Source: Mesodorylaimus sp. YZB2_4 (lineage: Eukaryota; Nematoda; Enoplea; Dorylaimida; Dorylaimidae). From it: a stretch of DNA of 64,000 nt. Location of the stretch: positions 62,001 to 126,000 of the forward strand of contig JASANH010000193.1 of assembly GCA_030248295.1 (NCBI GenBank), in the 5' to 3' direction. Shown here piece by piece: positions 59,381 to 64,000 of this stretch; position 1 is the stretch's first letter, and the number at the start of each line of letters is the position of its first letter. Below the pieces are notes generated by a model, which was not told the origin of the DNA, searched no databases, and was given only the letters and a program-made list of their open reading frames with translations. The translations under genes and the position numbers were made by a program.

Positions 59381-62300
59381 GCAGACATCAGAAGAGGGCT
59401 GTCAGAGTTGGGAGCTCCCAGCTGCACTAAAAAGGATACGGAAGGTAAGTCTGCCCTGTTTGACTAGCTGCAAAGATTTTTAGCTCCCCATATAGACCAT
59501 GGCAATCTTCACTCACTGGCAGAAGACAATCTCAAATGTATACTAGTTTTTCTCTCCATTAATTTTGTGTTATCCTGTGTGAAGACCCGAATCTTATGAC
59601 ACCTGTGGTCTATTCTTCTTTCACCTTTTCTCATTTTTCACCCCTTGTTATGGCAACACAATTCCAATACGTCTAAGCAGATTAGGATCGATTAGAAGGA
59701 AAATTATTGACGACCTTGCTCTTGCTACATCAACAAGAGCACCTCCCATCAAGTCCATATACTCCTCCGACCAAAACTAGTTGGGCGTGATTTGTTTTTG
59801 CTCAGTTGTATAATGGCCGCCAGGCGAATCGGTGGACATTCGTTGTGCGATATGACGGCCGAGTCGGGTGCGCGACTTCTTCGCGATTATTTTACTGAAG
59901 TCTTCCTTATTGTCCGTCTCGCACTGAAAGAGCTTCCATTTTGACAATTCTTATTTAAACAGTGAAAACGATAAAGATTTGATTTACAGTACCAATTTTC
60001 TTTTTAACTCTGGAGTGTCAGCCTGCATTCAACAAATGTCGAGGCCGCATGTGAAAGGTATCCGAATAAGACTTGAAATTGGAATCAGTATGATTGGGCC
60101 TTCCAGGATCCGTCGTCCGGTTTGCAAATTAGGACTAGAGGATCTCTGCAATTTTATTGCAAAATGTTTCTGCTTGATGTTATGCCTGAAGAGAGCCCAA
60201 CAGAAGTTTCTCGCCTGCATTTTAGCCACACCCACCAACATCCTCCTCTAACACCTCCTGCTGAATGTCTGTTCGCGTGAATTCTTTCTTTTTCCACTAC
60301 TTCAGGCCTGGTGGTAACCCAGACCGAGGCTTCTATCAGAACTGTGACGACAGATAACGAAGACGTTTCTGACGAAGAAGATGGTTTATCCATGAATAAG
60401 GCAGATGGTTATTATTCTCAGTATCGAAGTCAGGAGCAAATGAACGAAGATCGAGCCCATACTCGTCATTACAGCGTCGAAACTGAGAAATCCCAAACTA
60501 ATGCCTCGTTGATGGAGACAATCAGTACTGCAACTGACCGCAGGTATTCCACGTGGGCTCAAAGCAGCAATGCCAGGTAAGCCTGACGTAGACCAGAAAA
60601 TTTCCAAATCACCCAATATCGCCGCACCAATTACTGTGCATACTGGCACCATCTATGTACGAATTCTCATGAAAAAGAAGCAAATTTTGGCATGTGAAAT
60701 AAGAACTGGTTTGAATGATTACGTTTTGAAAAATTTTTACGCAAACACAAAGAGGATAGTTGTTTTTGAATAGGTGTGGAAAAATGGTGTCACAATGAGC
60801 ACATCAAAATTTAGTAATGAAACTGGTTCGTGCCAATGCTCCCAAATAGAATACACCCATTTTCTCTCTTTCGTGCCAGGGAAGGATTGAGTTGATTGAT
60901 TTTAGTGGATGAATGCTTGGCTAGATGGGGAGTCTAGCCAAACACCCATCAAATTTTATTCGTCAGCTAGCTAAGGATGGGATCATCATGGATACAGTTC
61001 ATGTTCGTGTTTTACCACATCACCAAACGCTTATGCGCACTCGAGGGTGAAGGGACACATTTTACACGAAATGATTTACCGGCCCGCGAGTCGAACACTC
61101 GCCCTTACAGTACAGACAAAGAAACCTACAGTAGTCTAAAAAGATCTGCGTGTGGCAGTCAGGTGGATGAGAACATGCAGTATGCCATCATAGTCCTAGT
61201 CAATCCGTGATAGCGCCACACTGTCAAATTCAGTCCACGTGATTGAACTAAACCGCACTGATTATGATCCCAAGGCATGTATTTAGCTGAAAAAAATGGC
61301 ATCAGCATAAATCCTATTCTATTTCCTAGCCCGAGTATTCAAAGCTAGAGCAGAGATAAAATAGCTTAACTGCTTTCAGGCAAGCACTGATATCTACACT
61401 CAGTGCTTTGTATGCCATGCTGCTTATCATAATGTCGCTCGGATTCGAAGTATCGATCATTACAGTCGATTCTGTGAATGGATCAAATTTTGATGTAAGT
61501 GTTATTTTACGGTATGTCAGGCACTCAGACCTGATGGGCTTACTGACACCGGTTACGTTTTTTTCAGTTTTTCTACATCTACCTATATTCTGCAGCGCTA
61601 CTGTTTCTGGGCTACTGCTATGCCTTTCTTCTAAAAAATGATAGCAGCAGCTCATTTTCGCTAAGCTGTGGCTTGTCCCGCCTCCAGAAAAGATTCAAAA
61701 CCACTAATCTAGCTGTCAAGGGACTACCTGATTCATTCAGGTTGCCGCGTCGAAGTGTGATCATGTCCATGAAACGCAAAATCACGCATTCGGCAAAGGG
61801 CGCTGGAAGCTTGTACCTGAGATTGGGGTGCGTTGGTGAGTGACTGTAAGCAAAAAGCTACTCCTCGTCTACAAGAAGCGCTGTGCGATTGTTCGCACAC
61901 AAGTTGTCATCTGTCTGAATTCATATTTTAAGTCCATACTTTTTAGTATTCGGAGTGGTCGGTTTGATTTCGAAGGGCCTTCACTTATTTGCTGCATTTG
62001 ACAGCAGCCAGGCATCGTGTATCGAACCCAGTACAATTGCTGAGACAGCCTTGGCGGGAACTTTTATTTTTGTTCAAATGTTTTTCATATTTGAAAACTC
62101 GAAGGTAAGTTTGTGTGGAAAACCAAATTGCTTTAAATGATCACTTGTCAGACAAAATCCTGTGGAAAACTATCGGAAAAACCCCCAATCCCCTGAGGTA
62201 AACCCGTTTTGCCAAACATGGACACCGTACCTATAAATCATAAGATCCGTTTCATGCCCCCTTTTTCCTTTGGCGTTGTCCTCCCTTATCCCTTTCAATG

Positions 62301-63983
62301 TAATCAACCCTGACTAGTGACTATTACTAGGACCTACTGTGCATACAGACCTAACAAGGTACATACAGTAGTTATGCTCAGGAGCATGATGGACCTGCTT
62401 AACCTACAGGCCCCTCACTTGCACCCCCTGCTCGGAGCCTGATCGTGAGAATAGGATTTCGAAGCGGGAACTTATAGTACAGCAGTCCGTGAATAATGTC
62501 CATCCTCGAGGGCGCATCCCTGCGTTTAGGGACGAGATAAAGCACGAGCATGATGAACATGACGTAGTGTTTTATTCGGCAAATTATGTGAATCGAGGCC
62601 TCGTATTAAATTCAGTTGTAATGAACTCATTTTTAGTTGGTCATCCACCGGTTCAAGTCGATAGCACGGATCGGTTTCATGCATTTGATCGCCACCAATT
62701 TGTGCATGTGGATTCGCAGCTTGGTCGAGGAGCAGTTCGCAATCATGAATGAAATCAATGAAGGGTAATGATGAGGCAAGCGGATGCTTGGGAGCACTCT
62801 GGAGCAAGACTGGTCTGGTCTAGAGGCTTTCCAAAAATTGTTCCATTTCACAGTTAGATGGAAACCTGCTGTCTTTGACTGCTATTTCAAAATGCAGAAC
62901 GTCGGCCAACGCCTTCTGTGTATTTGTAGGTTGCATGAAAAAGACGACATCAATTCCACTTCTTCCATCGAAGCTGCAGCTGCCATCGTACACAACGCTC
63001 ATAGCTCACCCGTCGTGCACCATACTGCAGGCGCTGATTCAGTCCTCGAAACAATGGTTTCCCACGAAGGATCGATTGAGATCTGTCCAAAATCAATTGG
63101 TTACGCACATCACCGGCACGATGTGGGGGCTTTGGTGGCTGACGTGAAGCCATTCATGACCACGTGCATCATCGAGTACTCCCTCATCTGTTCGGCCGTC
63201 GTTTACATTCTCTGGCGGCATATCGGACACGTTCCTAAATTGCGAGTACGTCAACGAAAGCAGCGATTTCATGTCGATTGCAGTTCATCGACGAAAGGTC
63301 TATTCGTGGGATTGCTGTTTATGGTATTCACCATCATTTCTATGCTGATATTCTTCACAAAAATTAGATCGCGACGAAATTACGAAGCCCTATGGATATT
63401 CTACGCATCCGATGCTGCTTTGTATTTGGTATCGATAGCAGCCGTGGTGATCGCTACGATCAGGATACGCAAATTATATTATGTTCCGGGACAGCACGAT
63501 ATCGTGCTCTTGGATGATATCCTATTGATCGTGGGTTTGTTGGGACAGTTGATGTTCTGCGTATTTTCAATTGTACCCTTGAATAATGGGAGTCTGACGG
63601 CCACACTGCTCGTGGTCACATCGATTTTAAGAATGGTCGAAGTTCTATTGCAAACTATTTTCATCTTCTTTGGTCAACGCCTGATGACATCGCAGACTGC
63701 GGAATCACAAAGTGAGAAGCCGGGCCGAGAATTGGTCACTTTCCTGCTGTTGACCAATTTGTCTATGTTTTTGATTAATACATTCGAAACCCAGAAAGCT
63801 GGAGCCAACCCTCTTATGCATGAGTTCTATGGCAAAGGTATATGGACAGTGATCGTGCACAGTACGACTCCATTAAGCATATTTTATCGATTTCATTCCA
63901 CGGTGTGTTTGGCCGAGATTTGGAAACAGGCCTACAGGGTCAAGGAGAATGGGAACAGTGGGGTCAGTTTGTCGGTCGGATAA
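59381..63983 (+). CDS. Otopetrin-type proton channel (start exon not identified)
   Basis: Otopetrins are twelve-helix proton-selective channels. Exons 59381-59444, 60306-60576, 61380-61494, 61568-61835, 61947-62104, 62637-62764 and 62930-63983 join in phase. The N-terminal part is acidic and Ser-rich (DNEDVSDEEDG) and cytoplasmic. Diagnostic segments are GAGSLYLRLG, FKSIARIGFMHLIATNLCMW, PFMTTCIIEYSLICSAVVYI and the C-terminal PLSIFYRFHSTVCLAEIWK, all typical of the family. About ten or more helices are visible. A SINE lies in the 60577-61379 intron. The stop is at 63983. The first exon is uncertain because 59381 begins at an acceptor, not an ATG. Confidence 0.87.
61002..61112 (-). repeat. 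SINE family A, inverted copy
   Basis: Reverse complement of the body of the 19167 element: TTTACCACATCACCAAACGC, CTCGAGGGTGAAGGG and ACCGGCCCGCGAGTCGAACACTCGCCC. The last word holds a near-consensus B box. It lies in the second resolved intron of the otopetrin gene. Confidence 0.8.
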
Positions 63984-64000
63984 TGGCAGTGATGGTGCTT

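Overview
This window is eukaryotic and animal. Genes are split by many short introns (often 45-80 nt) with GT..AG borders, strands are mixed, and coding sequence is interrupted by repeats. I infer a nematode or nematode-like ecdysozoan from the gene content: a tyrosinase with a cysteine-rich tail, secreted cysteine-rich EB-module-like proteins, a receptor-type tyrosine phosphatase, an otopetrin and short introns. The species is not determined. I rebuilt exons by hand from splice signals, codon phase and family similarity, so internal borders are predictions; no transcript or database search was possible.

Layout. 0-2 kb: 3' part of a receptor tyrosine phosphatase (+). 2-8.7 kb: mostly repeats, including a 1 kb inverted-repeat element, and two weak unassigned gene fragments. 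8.75-15.9 kb: tyrosinase (-), with a 3.9 kb intron carrying a dead mariner (11.36-12.64 kb) and a T-rich low-complexity block. 16.4-17.7 kb: direct repeats, a 28-G run and a SINE. 17.8-28.6 kb: a compact housekeeping block of TEX261 (-), a CKS1-like cell-cycle protein (+), a ZC3H11A-like zinc-finger protein (-) and SGSM3 (-). 30.4-35.8 kb: HSPA12-like Hsp70 (+) with a long N-terminal extension. 36.3-37.85 kb: fold-back repeats. 38.2-41.0 kb: a receptor joining a C-type lectin domain, a Thr-rich stalk and a seven-helix domain (-). 42.3-45.9 kb: two divergent EB-type secreted proteins. 48.8-49.4 kb: a four-helix membrane protein. 51.1-53.2 kb: a mitochondrial carrier and a TFIIB core, both with lesions. 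53.5-56.5 kb: AMP deaminase (+), frameshifted near its active site, with a 96-bp copy of its last exon 1.3 kb downstream. 59.4-64.0 kb: otopetrin proton channel (+).

These genes are not an operon or one pathway; most look like independent transcription units. TEX261/CKS1, SGSM3/HSPA12, the EB pair and TFIIB/AMPD are divergent and may share promoter space. The two most interesting items are the lectin-stalk-7TM receptor, whose nine predicted exons join in phase without room for an obvious GAIN domain, and the run of three neighbouring genes (51-56.5 kb) each carrying small disabling lesions, which is either real decay or a local sequence-quality problem.
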